Shown: piece by piece, positions 1 through 6,316 of the stretch
Numbering within the stretch: position 1 is the first letter of the stretch
Layout of the letters: each line of letters begins with the position of its first letter
Assembly (NCBI GenBank): GCA_041584475.1
Contig: JBFHDX010000117.1
Span: 1-11,200 of the forward strand
Length of the DNA: 11,200 nucleotides
Direction of reading: 5' to 3'
DNA from: JBFHDX01 sp041584475
GTDB lineage: Bacteria > Pseudomonadota > Alphaproteobacteria > UBA8366 > JADFVY01
Position numbers and translations under genes: made by a program
Notes under the pieces: generated by a model
The model's database searches: none
What the model was told of the DNA's origin: nothing
Seen by the model: the letters and a program-made list of their open reading frames with translations, nothing else

Positions 1-82
1 CGTGCGCGAGATGTACGAGACCGGCGAGCTGCAGGCGCTGTTCAACGAAAAGGGCATCGAGAGCCAGCCGGCATCGGCCTGA
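1..82 (+). CDS. C-terminal tail of an unidentified protein (partial)
   Basis: Reading from base 2, the frame gives 26 residues (VREMYETGELQALFNEKGIE, then SQPASA) and a TGA stop at 80-82. The tail looks like real coding sequence because it ends 32 bp before a strong intrinsic terminator on the same strand. The charged, helical tail with a 'tyrosine-x-x-GEL' pattern recalls the ends of some periplasmic solute-binding proteins, but 26 residues cannot support a family assignment and I make none. The gene begins outside the window. Confidence 0.6.
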   Translation, partial: VREMYETGELQALFNEKGIESQPASA

Positions 83-114
83 CGACCCTCGCCCAGCCGA
101 ATTCGAAGCCGAAG

Positions 115-139
115 GGCCGCCCCGCCGGGCGGCCTTTTT
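115..139 (+). terminator. Rho-independent terminator
   Basis: A perfect 8-bp GC stem (GGCCGCCC at 115-122, GGGCGGCC at 127-134) closes a 4-nt loop CGCC and is followed at once by TTTTT (135-139). It lies 32 bp after the stop of the upstream plus-strand gene and should end its transcript. Confidence 0.88.
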
Positions 140-258
140 GCGTGTCGCTTGGGCGCGTACAACGGAAACCTCGCGGGGTCGCTCGGTATTCAGCCTCTAC
201 TCTCGGCCACCGCTCGGTGCACCGGATCGGTGAAGTCCACTTCCACCGTAACCTTGCC

Positions 259-960
259 CTAGAGGACGCCGCCCTCTCGGCGCGCCACGGCACCCCACGG
301 ATAAAGGCGCAGCAGAACCAGGGTGAGCGCCGTAGCGACGAGCACCGCCAGCGCCAGGCCGGCGATAAGCGGCAACCACCCGTCGGGGCGGATCGCCCCG
401 AGCGCGATGATCACCAGCAGAATCGGCAGGTCGAGGAAATGGGTGAATGTCGGGATCCGCTCGGCGCGGGCGCGTTCGAGCTCCGGCGTAATGCGGCCTT
501 CCGCCAGTGCCGTGCGCGTGACGCGTCGCAGCCGCGTGAAGTAGGCGCGCGTGACGGTGTTGCCCTCGACGAACTCGAACGCGAACAGACCGGCCATGCC
601 GGCGATCCACGGCTCCCGTAGCGCCGCCCAGCCGCCGTGGAACTCGGCGGCGAGCCAGGCGCCGGAGGCAAGCAGCAGCAACGCGCCGGGAACCACCACG
701 CCGTCGTAGAACACGGCGATATTGCGCACCGCCTCGGCGAACGGGGCGAGGTCGCGCAACTGGCGCGACCGCAGGTCCGACACGAACACGCCGATCAGGC
801 CCGCGCCGATGAGCACGGCGCCCAGAATGTGTCCAAATTTCAACAGATCGTACAGCAACGTCAGCCCGAGCTCGCAATGACGTCGAAAACCGCGTCGGCA
901 TTCGCCGACGGAGCGCACCTGCGTTCCTATTAGCGAACGGATTTCGATCGGGCAAGTCAC
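259..960 (-). CDS. DUF2269-type integral membrane protein
   Basis: A 233-residue polytopic inner-membrane protein of unknown function. After a basic N-terminal stretch, hydrophobic segments lie near residues 42-62, 88-107, 117-134, 176-190 and 196-217. The first segment (LLYDLLKFGHILGAVL) carries the 'hydrophobic-KF-x-HILGA' signature of DUF2269 proteins. Residues 145-172 form a charged loop rich in Arg and Glu. The GTG at 960 is chosen because GGGGG lies 5 nt upstream (sequence GGGGGAATCC before GTG). A TTG at 858 would give a 199-residue protein that begins just before the first helix, closer to usual family architecture, but it lacks a clear ribosome site. The gene follows the 82-residue gene by 30 nt on the same strand and may be the last member of the GerW/DUF2953 transcript. 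Family call moderate, function unknown. Confidence 0.75.
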   Translation of the reverse strand: MTCPIEIRSLIGTQVRSVGECRRGFRRHCELGLTLLYDLLKFGHILGAVLIGAGLIGVFVSDLRSRQLRDLAPFAEAVRNIAVFYDGVVVPGALLLLASGAWLAAEFHGGWAALREPWIAGMAGLFAFEFVEGNTVTRAYFTRLRRVTRTALAEGRITPELERARAERIPTFTHFLDLPILLVIIALGAIRPDGWLPLIAGLALAVLVATALTLVLLRLYPWGAVARREGGVL

Positions 961-990
961 GGATTCCCCCTGCAGACCCGAAGGACGGCG

Positions 991-1239
991 CTAGATCCCG
1001 GCCAGGACGTCGGCAAGACCCGGCGTTTCCGCGACCAGCGCATCGAGCGCGAGTGCCGCTGAATCAGGGCCAAGCGCGCGGACGCCGCCCGCGTCGCACA
1101 CGACGACGGCGACGGGCGCCTTGAGGGCGCCAAGCCAGCAACCGGCATCGCCCGCACCGGACCGGATCACGGCGCGCTCGACCGGCAGCAGCGTCACGGC
1201 GCCGACTCGCAACGGCCGGCCTGCCCTCTGCGCTTCCAT
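991..1239 (-). CDS. Small GerW-core-like protein (82 aa)
   Basis: An 82-residue protein with no signal peptide and no clear membrane helix. I do not know an established family for it. Read beside the GerW-family protein encoded 622 bp upstream in the same cluster, the two share a collinear set of motifs: G-x-P near the start, TLLP (TLIP in GerW), APVAVVVCDAGGVR (KPVAMIVVDKDGVR in GerW), then L-x-x-VAET-x-G. The N-terminal helix and Gly-rich loop of GerW are absent. It therefore looks like a shortened paralogue, though that rests on a by-eye alignment. Its ATG follows directly on the TGA of the DUF2953 gene with no gap, a strong sign of translational coupling. Co-directional coupling and protein-like composition support it as a true gene despite its small size. 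Confidence 0.72.
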   Translation of the reverse strand: MEAQRAGRPLRVGAVTLLPVERAVIRSGAGDAGCWLGALKAPVAVVVCDAGGVRALGPDSAALALDALVAETPGLADVLAGI

Positions 1240-1857
1240 TCAGCTATGCCCCCTGGACAGGCGCCACCACGCCCGCAGCATGGTCGGCGACAGCGCGAAC
1301 GCCGCCGTCAGCGCGATCAGCCGGAGCGGCACCAGGCGGAATTGGCCATGGCTCTCGACCTCGAAGACGGGGTCGATGAATTCGGGCTCGATGCGCAGCG
1401 TCGCGCCGCTCACATTTCGCGCCAGGCCGGCGACGGGCCCGACGAGCGCCCACAGCCGGCCCGTGTCGGCCGGGTCGCCGAGGCCGATGCGCAGGCGGAG
1501 GAACAGTCTCCGCGCGTGGGTCGCGCGCAGCAGGTCGCGGAGGAAGCCGACGACGCGGCGCCGGATGGCCCGCTCGCGCATGAGCGAGAGCACTCCGCCC
1601 GGGCGCCAGCGTTGCCGGCTCTTGCGCTGCTTGCGGCCGGGCGCTCGCACCTCGCCTTCCGGCGCGGGCCGCGCCGCGGTCGCGCCGGCCCGCGGGATGC
1701 GAACGCGAAACCGAACGATGCCGAACAGCCAGCGAAACCGGATCACGCCGCGGGTCTCCCGCAGCCGGCGGATCGAGAAGGCGACCGACAGCGGCACCGC
1801 GAGCAGCCCGATGACGAGCGCCGGCAACAGGCCGAGTATCAGGGCGACGCTGGCCAC
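1240..1857 (-). CDS. DUF2953 (YtfI-like) membrane-anchored protein
   Basis: A 205-residue protein with an N-terminal hydrophobic helix (residues 4-28), a long basic middle region (about 46-130, many Arg) and a C-terminal domain containing RIGLGDPADTGRLWALVG and IEPEFIDPVFEVESHGQFRL, then a second hydrophobic stretch (about 176-193). The GxGDPxxTGxxxxxxG block and the downstream P-x-F...G pattern are characteristic of DUF2953. In Bacillus the DUF2953 protein YtfI is encoded beside the GerW-family protein YtfJ, and the same pairing occurs here, which strengthens both calls. The start is GTG, 3 nt after the stop of the GerW-like gene, so translation is probably coupled; no independent ribosome site is obvious. 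The molecular role of the family is not established. Confidence 0.85.
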   Translation of the reverse strand: MASVALILGLLPALVIGLLAVPLSVAFSIRRLRETRGVIRFRWLFGIVRFRVRIPRAGATAARPAPEGEVRAPGRKQRKSRQRWRPGGVLSLMRERAIRRRVVGFLRDLLRATHARRLFLRLRIGLGDPADTGRLWALVGPVAGLARNVSGATLRIEPEFIDPVFEVESHGQFRLVPLRLIALTAAFALSPTMLRAWWRLSRGHS

Positions 1858-1860
1858 CGC

Positions 1861-2220
1861 TCAGGCGGCTTTGGCGCTTCCCGTCTTGGCCGACGCCGCC
1901 TTGCCGACGGTCTCCGCCACCTTCTCGAGCACCGAGGCCGTACCGCCCTTGATCGATTCGATGCGGACGCCGTCCTTGTCGACGACGATCATCGCCACCG
2001 GCTTGACGCCGCCACCGCCGCCGGTGCCGCCGCCGGTGCCGGCGCCCTTTTTCGGGTCGGTCCCTTCGCCGCTGCCGACGCCGAATCCGAACCCGACGCT
2101 GACCAGCGGGATCAGCGTCTTGCCCTCGACGACGATGGGCTCGCCGACCACCGTCTTGCTGTTGAGCATCCGCTCGATCTCGGCGATCGCCTTGCCGAAC
2201 AGGTTTTCCACGTCCTTCAT
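1861..2220 (-). CDS. GerW/YtfJ-family protein
   Basis: A 119-residue soluble protein of the GerW (YtfJ) family, named for a Bacillus protein linked to spore germination but also found in non-sporulating bacteria. Residues 1-27 form an amphipathic helix (MKDVENLFGKAIAEIERMLN). Then come VVEGKTLIPLVSVGFGFGVG, a Gly-rich loop (about residues 53-71, GAGTGGGTGGGGG), the core strand VKPVAMIVVDKDGVRI and a C-terminal Ala/Lys-rich tail. TLIPLVSVxFGFG and PVAxIVxxxxGV are the family hallmarks. The ATG at 2220 is preferred over an upstream in-frame start near 2283 because GGAGG (2225-2229) sits 4 nt before it and homology begins there. First gene of the cluster with DUF2953. Its job in a Gram-negative bacterium is unknown. 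Confidence 0.9.
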   Translation of the reverse strand: MKDVENLFGKAIAEIERMLNSKTVVGEPIVVEGKTLIPLVSVGFGFGVGSGEGTDPKKGAGTGGGTGGGGGVKPVAMIVVDKDGVRIESIKGGTASVLEKVAETVGKAASAKTGSAKAA

Positions 2221-2223
2221 GTC

Positions 2224-2229
2224 GCCTCC
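2224..2229 (-). promoter_or_regulatory. Ribosome binding site of the GerW-like gene
   Basis: On the minus strand GGAGGC is followed after a short gap by the ATG at 2220. It decides the start, since the longer reading frame (to 2283) has no such site. Confidence 0.7.
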
Positions 2230-2332
2230 ATGGCCCCGGGGGGGCCAGCGCGCAATGCAATGTTGGAACCGAAGCTGAAGCACGAGCCCGAGGCTCGCCG
2301 ATCATGCATAGACGATTGCGTGGCCGCTGTCG

Positions 2333-2346
2333 TTGATGTGGCTCAA
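2333..2346 (-). promoter_or_regulatory. FNR/CRP-family-like palindrome upstream of the GerW cluster
   Basis: TTGATGTGGCTCAA matches the FNR-type consensus TTGAT-N4-ATCAA at 9 of 10 defined positions. It lies about 113 bp before the start codon of the GerW-like gene, between that gene and the 3' end of rpsD, a plausible place for an operator. I found no convincing -35/-10 pair beside it, and a match this good could arise by chance somewhere in a window of this size, so the assignment is tentative. Confidence 0.35.
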
Positions 2347-2393
2347 CGGCGGCGCCCTGCCGCGGCCGCGCCCCGGGGGCCTATCCGACGACA

Positions 2394-2415
2394 AAGGCGG
2401 CCCGCAGGCCGCCTT
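2394..2415 (-). terminator. Intrinsic terminator candidate of rpsD
   Basis: A perfect 9-bp stem (AAGGCGGCC at 2394-2402, GGCCGCCTT at 2407-2415) with a 4-nt loop lies 28 bp beyond the rpsD stop. On the minus strand the stem runs into TTTGTCG, a short U-tract, so termination may be only moderately efficient. Read-through toward the GerW cluster is possible. Confidence 0.65.
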
Positions 2416-2442
2416 GCCGTATACCGTCAGCGCTCGCCCGGA

Positions 2443-3057
2443 TCAGCGCGAATAGAACTCGACGACGAGGTTCGGCTCCATGTGCACCGGGTACGGCACG
2501 TCCGCCAGCTTCGGCCCGCGCGTGAAGGTCGCCTTCATCTTGCGGTAGTCGACGCTGATATAGTCCGGCACGTCGCGCTCCGACGACTGCAGCGCCTCGA
2601 GCACCATCGGCAGCTCGCGGCTCTTCTCCTTGACCTCGATCACGTCGCCGTCGCCGACGCGGTACGAGCCGATGTTGACCCGCTTGCCGTTCACCTTGAT
2701 GTGGCCGTGATTGACGAACTGCCGCGCGGCGAACACCGTGGGCACGAAGCGCGCCCGGTAGACCACCGCGTCGAGCCGGCGCTCGAGCAGCTCGATCAGG
2801 TTCTCGCCGGTGTCGCCGCGGCGCCGGTTCGCCTCCTCGTAGATGCGGCGGAACTGCCGCTCGCCGATATTGCCGTAATAGCCCTTGAGCTTCTGCTTGG
2901 CCGCCAGCTGCGTCCCGAAGTCGGACAGCTTGCGGCGCCGCTGGCCGTGCTGGCCGGGGCGCGATTCGCGGCGGTTGAAGGGGCTCTTCGGCCGGCCCCA
3001 GAGATTGACGCCGAGGCGGCGGTCGATCTTGTGCTTGGAAGAACGTCGCTTGCTCAT
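2443..3057 (-). CDS. rpsD: 30S ribosomal protein S4
   Basis: A 204-residue ribosomal protein S4, full length for the family. S4 binds the 5' domain of 16S rRNA early in assembly of the small subunit and contributes to decoding accuracy. The N-terminal part (1-93) contains the conserved KLSDFGTQLAAKQKLKGYYG and ERQFRRIYEEA blocks. The S4 RNA-binding domain spans about 94-155, including ARQFVNHGHIKVNGKRVNIG. The C-terminus ends in the typical LVVEFYSR. There are no zinc-binding cysteines, and the N-terminal sequence is of alphaproteobacterial type. The gene stands alone rather than in the alpha operon of E. coli, with its own promoter (3168-3195) and terminator candidate. GGAG lies just 3 nt before the ATG. 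Confidence 0.98.
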   Translation of the reverse strand: MSKRRSSKHKIDRRLGVNLWGRPKSPFNRRESRPGQHGQRRRKLSDFGTQLAAKQKLKGYYGNIGERQFRRIYEEANRRRGDTGENLIELLERRLDAVVYRARFVPTVFAARQFVNHGHIKVNGKRVNIGSYRVGDGDVIEVKEKSRELPMVLEALQSSERDVPDYISVDYRKMKATFTRGPKLADVPYPVHMEPNLVVEFYSR

Positions 3058-3102
3058 CTGCTCCGCATCCCGATCGTGTCGGTGTTGTTGTTGTCCCGGC
3101 AG

Positions 3103-3120
3103 GCCGCCCGCGGGGGCGGC
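3103..3120 (-). other. GC hairpin in the rpsD leader
   Basis: Within the predicted rpsD leader a 7-bp stem (GCCGCCC at 3103-3109, GGGCGGC at 3114-3120) closes a 4-nt loop. On the minus strand it is followed by an unstructured ACAACAACAACA-like stretch before the ribosome site. It is not followed by a T-tract, so it does not look like a terminator. Whether it has a regulatory role is unknown. Confidence 0.35.
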
Positions 3121-3167
3121 GGGGCTGCGGCCGAATGCCGGCCCGCTCTCCCGGAAATCGCGGCGGC

Positions 3168-3195
3168 ACTATACGCGGGCGTCCGCAGATGTCAA
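3168..3195 (-). promoter_or_regulatory. rpsD: Sigma-70-type promoter of rpsD
   Basis: On the minus strand TTGACA (3190-3195) is followed after 16 bp by TATAGT (3168-3173), close to a consensus vegetative promoter. Transcription would start near 3161 and give a leader of about 100 nt before rpsD. It is the best promoter in the window, as expected for a ribosomal protein gene. Confidence 0.8.
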
Positions 3196-3270
3196 AGACT
3201 TTGCGCCGGGGCGGCAGAGCGCGCCGGCCGCGCGCTTGACACCGCGGCAATTGCGTTCAGGATCGCAGTC

Positions 3271-3600
3271 ATGTGGATGCGTTGGTGGCTCACCATCGGC
3301 GGCTGCCTCGCCGGGTTCGCCGGCGCGCAGGCGCAGGACCCGCTCGGCGATGTTGCGGCCGGACGCGAGCTCGCGGCGACCGTGTGCAGCGCGTGCCACG
3401 CCGTCGACAAGGGGGTGCGCGATGCGACGCCGGGCGGCCCGCCCGCGTTCCAGAGCCTGGCGGACGATCCGGCGATGACCGAGATCGCGCTCCGCGTGTT
3501 CCTGCGCACGCCGCACCGGAACATGCCGAACCTGATGCTCGCGGACAGCGAGATCGACGACGTCGTCGCCTACATCCACAGCCTGCGGCGCGACCGCTAG
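3271..3600 (+). CDS. Small class I c-type cytochrome, periplasmic
   Basis: A 109-residue precursor. Residues 1-21 form a signal peptide (hydrophobic LTIGGCLAGFAGAQA) with a likely cut after Ala21, leaving a mature protein of about 88 residues. The haem attachment motif is CSACH (Cys39, Cys42, axial His43). The probable second axial ligand is Met85 in the RNMPNLML segment, the usual arrangement for class I cytochrome c. It ends in EIDDVVAYIHSLRR, the C-terminal helix of the fold. It should carry electrons in the periplasm; the partner is unknown. The ATG at 3271 has AGGA 8 nt upstream, whereas the alternative ATG at 3277 would be too far from it. It is divergent from rpsD and stands alone. The length and spacing of motifs are normal for the fold. 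Confidence 0.92.
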   Translation: MWMRWWLTIGGCLAGFAGAQAQDPLGDVAAGRELAATVCSACHAVDKGVRDATPGGPPAFQSLADDPAMTEIALRVFLRTPHRNMPNLMLADSEIDDVVAYIHSLRRDR

Positions 3601-3680
3601 CCTGTAGATCGGCCGGAGCGTCGGTTCAGGCTTCTGTTGTCAGGCGGAAATGCCGGCGCGCAGGCAACCGCACGAATAGA

Positions 3681-3719
3681 GGGGTGCGATTGCATGGCTT
3701 GGCAATCCGGTTGCGCCCC
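3681..3719 (-). terminator. Bulged hairpin after trmJ, possible terminator
   Basis: Two nested stems lie directly behind the trmJ stop codon: GGGGTGC (3681-3687) pairs with GCGCCCC (3713-3719, one G-U pair), and GATTGC (3688-3693) pairs with GCAATC (3702-3707). The loop is 8 nt and there is a 5-nt bulge on one side. On the minus strand the sequence after it (TCTATTC) has only a weak T-tract. It sits between the convergent cytochrome c and trmJ genes. Confidence 0.45.
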
Positions 3720-3720
3720 C

Positions 3721-4491
3721 CTACTCCCCGCCCCGGTGCTTGAACAGGCTGGCGACGATGCCGTGCAGCGTGCGCAGATCCTGGTCGGTCGGCGCCATGC
3801 GCTGGAACATGTTGCGGATGTTGCGCACCATCGCCGGGCGCTTTTCCGGCGGGAACAGGAAGCCGCTCTCGTCGAGCGCCGCCTCGAGCCGGGTGCAGAA
3901 ATTGAGGAACTCGTCCTTCGTCGCCGGCCTTGTGTCGTCGAGCTCGACGCGGCGGCCCGGCGTCGCGTCGCCGAGCCGGTGCCAGCACCAGGCGATCAGG
4001 AACACCGCCTGCGCCAGGTTGAGCGACTTGTAGGACGGGTTCAGCGGCGCCTCGATGACGGTGTCGGCGAGCACGACCTCGTCGTTCTCGAGCCCCGTGC
4101 GCTCGGCCCCGAACAGCACGCCGCAGCGCTGACCGGCCGCTTCCGCCGCGCGGATCTCGGCGGCGCCCGCATCCGGCGTCAGCACCGGCTTGACCATGTC
4201 GCGCGGCCGCGCGGTGGTGGCGAATACGCGTTCCAGCCCGGCGATCGCCGCCGCGGCCGTATCGTAGAGGCGGGTCCGTTCGATGACGGCGTCGGCGCCG
4301 GACGCCGAGCGCACCGCCTGCGCGTTGGGCCAGCCGTCGCGCGGCGCCACCAGCCGCAGGTCGGTGAGGCCGCAGTTCAGCATGGCCCGCGCCGCGGCGC
4401 CGATATTCTCGCCGAGCTGCGGGCGCACGAGGATGATCGCCGGCCCCGTTGCGGCCAACGCCGGATCCTTCGTCGAATCGGTCCCCGCCAT
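3721..4491 (-). CDS. trmJ: tRNA (cytidine/uridine-32-2'-O)-methyltransferase TrmJ
   Basis: A 256-residue SPOUT-class RNA methyltransferase. It transfers a methyl group from S-adenosylmethionine to the 2'-OH of nucleotide 32 in the tRNA anticodon loop. The three SpoU motifs are in order: motif 1 at about 22-39 (VRPQLGENIGAAARAMLNCG, with the conserved Asn29 and Arg35), motif 2 at 124-136 (GVLFGAERTGLEN), and motif 3 at 149-162 (PLNPSYKSLNLAQAV), which together form the knotted cofactor site. A C-terminal helical extension (about 190-256, with the NIRNMFQRM segment) is typical of TrmJ. The gene begins 29 bp after the cimA stop on the same strand and is probably co-transcribed with it. The pairing with cimA has no obvious functional logic. 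Site specificity within the TrmJ/TrmH superfamily is inferred from overall similarity. Confidence 0.92.
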   Translation of the reverse strand: MAGTDSTKDPALAATGPAIILVRPQLGENIGAAARAMLNCGLTDLRLVAPRDGWPNAQAVRSASGADAVIERTRLYDTAAAAIAGLERVFATTARPRDMVKPVLTPDAGAAEIRAAEAAGQRCGVLFGAERTGLENDEVVLADTVIEAPLNPSYKSLNLAQAVFLIAWCWHRLGDATPGRRVELDDTRPATKDEFLNFCTRLEAALDESGFLFPPEKRPAMVRNIRNMFQRMAPTDQDLRTLHGIVASLFKHRGGE

Positions 4492-4520
4492 GCCCCGGCC
4501 CCGTCCGCGGATGGCCCGCG

Positions 4521-6134
4521 CTACTTGCGCTCCACCCCCTCGCGGTAGAGCTTGTAGACGATGGCGTCGTACAGCGCTCCGAAGGAGGCGTCGATGATGT
4601 TCGCCGAGACGCCGACGGTCGACCAGCGCTCACCCGCGCCGTTGGCGCTCTCGATCATCACCCGCGTCACCGCGTCGGTGCCGGTGGTATCGGCCCGGGG
4701 GGGGAGGATGCGGACCTTGTAGTCGATCAGGTGCATGTCCTCGAGCTGCGGATAGAGCGGCTTGAGCGCCTTGCGCAGGGCCGTGTCGAGCGCATTGACC
4801 GGGCCGTTGCCGTCGGCCACCGTCATCAGCTGTTCGCCGCCGGCCTCTAGGTTGATCGTCGCCTCGGACTCGGTGACCAGCTCGCCGCGCGCGTTCCAGC
4901 GCCGATCGTCCATCACGCGGAAGCGGATCAGCTGGAAATAGTCCGGCACCTCGCCGAGCATGCGGCGCGCCAGGAGCTCGAAGCTCGCCTCGGCGCCGTC
5001 GTACGAGTAGCCCTCGAACTCGCGCTCCTTGACCAGCTCGACGAGCCGGTTGATGCGCCGGTCCCTGGCCTCGAGCTCGACGCCGATCTCGTGCAGGCGC
5101 GACATCACGTTGGCGCGGCCGGCCTGGTCGGAGACGACGACGTGGCGCTGGTTGCCGACGATTCCCGGGTCGATGTGCTCGTAGGTGCGCGGATCCTTGG
5201 CCACGGCCGAGACGTGCAGCCCGCCCTTGTGCGCGAAGGCCGCCTCGCCGACATAGGCGCTGTGCCGGTTCGACATGCGGTTGAGGCGGTCGTCGAGCAG
5301 CCGCGAGACATGCGTCAATCGGCGCAGGCCCTCCTCGTCGATTCCGGTCTCCAAGCCCATCTTCAGCGCCAGCGTCGGGATCAGCGAGACCAGATTGGCG
5401 TTGCCGCAGCGCTCGCCCAACCCGTTCAGCGTCCCCTGGACCTGGCGCACGCCGGCACGGACCGCGGCCAGGCTGTTGGCCACGGCGTTCTCGGTATCGT
5501 TGTGGGCGTGGATGCCGAGATGGCTGCCCGGTATGTGCCGGGCGACCTCGCCGACGATGGCCTCCACCTCGTGCGGCAGCGTCCCGCCGTTGGTGTCGCA
5601 CAGCACGACCCAGCGCGCGCCGGCGTCGAACGCCGCCCTGGCGCACGCCAGCGCGTAGTCGGGATTGGCCTTGTAGCCGTCGAAGAAATGCTCGGCATCG
5701 TACATCGCCTCGTCCTTGCGCTGCTTCGCATAGGCGATCGACTCGGCGATCATCGCCAGGTTCTCCTCGCGCGGGATCTCCAGCGCCACGTCGACATGAA
5801 AGTCCCAGGCCTTGCCGACGAGGCAGACCGCCGGCGCCTTGCTGCTGATCAGCGGCGCCAGGCCGGGATCGTTCTCGGCGCTGCGTCCGGGGCGCCGCGT
5901 CATGCCGAAGGCGACGAGCCGCGCGCGCGTCAATGCGGGCGGGTCGGTAAAGAAGGAATCGTCGGTCGGGTTGGCGCCGGGCCAGCCGCCCTCGACATAA
6001 TCGACGCCGAGCTCGTCGAGGGCGGTCGCGATCGCCACCTTGTCGGCCACCGTGAAATCGACGCCCTGGGTCTGCGCCCCGTCGCGCAGCGTCGTATCGA
6101 ACAAATGGATACGGTTATCTTTGTTATCGGTCAT
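4521..6134 (-). CDS. cimA: (R)-citramalate synthase CimA
   Basis: A 537-residue enzyme of the alpha-isopropylmalate/homocitrate synthase family. It condenses pyruvate with acetyl-CoA to (R)-citramalate, the first step of a threonine-independent route to 2-oxobutyrate and isoleucine. The TIM-barrel domain begins with IHLFDTTLRDGAQTQGVDFT (catalytic Arg17, metal-binding Asp18) and contains the metal-site motif GIHAHNDTENAVANS (His209, His211) and NGLGERCGNANL (about 237-248). An inter-domain linker covers about 290-390. The C-terminal LeuA-type dimerisation and feedback domain covers about 395-533 (SEATINLEAGG, DYKVRILPP). The GAQTQGVDF variant and overall length fit the CimA branch rather than LeuA. 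The ATG at 6134 has AGGGG 9 nt upstream. An in-frame start at 6218 would add 28 basic residues that do not belong to the family. First gene of the cimA-trmJ operon. Confidence 0.94.
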   Translation of the reverse strand: MTDNKDNRIHLFDTTLRDGAQTQGVDFTVADKVAIATALDELGVDYVEGGWPGANPTDDSFFTDPPALTRARLVAFGMTRRPGRSAENDPGLAPLISSKAPAVCLVGKAWDFHVDVALEIPREENLAMIAESIAYAKQRKDEAMYDAEHFFDGYKANPDYALACARAAFDAGARWVVLCDTNGGTLPHEVEAIVGEVARHIPGSHLGIHAHNDTENAVANSLAAVRAGVRQVQGTLNGLGERCGNANLVSLIPTLALKMGLETGIDEEGLRRLTHVSRLLDDRLNRMSNRHSAYVGEAAFAHKGGLHVSAVAKDPRTYEHIDPGIVGNQRHVVVSDQAGRANVMSRLHEIGVELEARDRRINRLVELVKEREFEGYSYDGAEASFELLARRMLGEVPDYFQLIRFRVMDDRRWNARGELVTESEATINLEAGGEQLMTVADGNGPVNALDTALRKALKPLYPQLEDMHLIDYKVRILPPRADTTGTDAVTRVMIESANGAGERWSTVGVSANIIDASFGALYDAIVYKLYREGVERK

Positions 6135-6167
6135 CCGGTCGATCCCCTGCCGCACCGCGGCGCCGGG

Positions 6168-6196
6168 AAAATGCCCCAATCTTGCCTTACGCTCAA
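6168..6196 (-). promoter_or_regulatory. cimA: Weak promoter candidate for cimA
   Basis: On the minus strand TTGAGC (6191-6196) is separated by 17 bp from CATTTT (6168-6173). The spacing is ideal, but the -10 element matches consensus at only three positions. It lies in the divergent region about 35 bp upstream of the cimA start. Confidence 0.3.
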
Positions 6197-6255
6197 GACG
6201 ATTGAATTTTTTCGGCAATCCGCGACATGATTCGAACCATCGGCATTTTCGTTCA

Positions 6256-6284
6256 TTGGTCGTTCATCCCGCCACGCCTATTGT
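6256..6284 (+). promoter_or_regulatory. Promoter candidate for the glycine-zipper protein gene
   Basis: TTGGTC (6256-6261) and TATTGT (6279-6284) are separated by exactly 17 bp. Transcription would start near 6291, about 10 bp before the ribosome site AGGAG (6301-6305). The region is AT-richer than the surrounding genes. Confidence 0.5.
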
Positions 6285-6316
6285 CGCGCCGACAAACGTG
6301 AGGAGCAAAGCGAGTC

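Noticed and set aside
98..105. Palindrome CGAATTCG before the first terminator
   Set aside because: Eight-base palindromes are common by chance; there is no spacing or repeat that marks it as a site.
2362..2380. GC-rich palindromes (CGCGGCCGCG and CCCCGGGGG) downstream of rpsD
   Set aside because: Short self-complementary runs are expected in DNA of this composition, and the better hairpin with a T-run at 2394-2415 explains rpsD termination.
3236..3264. TTGACA on the plus strand (3236-3241) as the cytochrome c promoter
   Set aside because: A -10 element at the proper distance would overlap the ribosome site at 3260-3263, and no good hexamer is present there. The match is probably incidental.
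1246..3270. Very long open frame on the plus strand running into the cytochrome c gene
   Set aside because: It is the antisense of the GerW cluster and rpsD, which have clear homology on the minus strand. Only its last part (from 3271) is the real cytochrome c gene, with its own ribosome site and signal peptide.
5091..6230. 379-residue plus-strand open frame opposite cimA
   Set aside because: The minus strand encodes a full-length CimA with all active-site motifs; the opposite frame is a composition-driven shadow.
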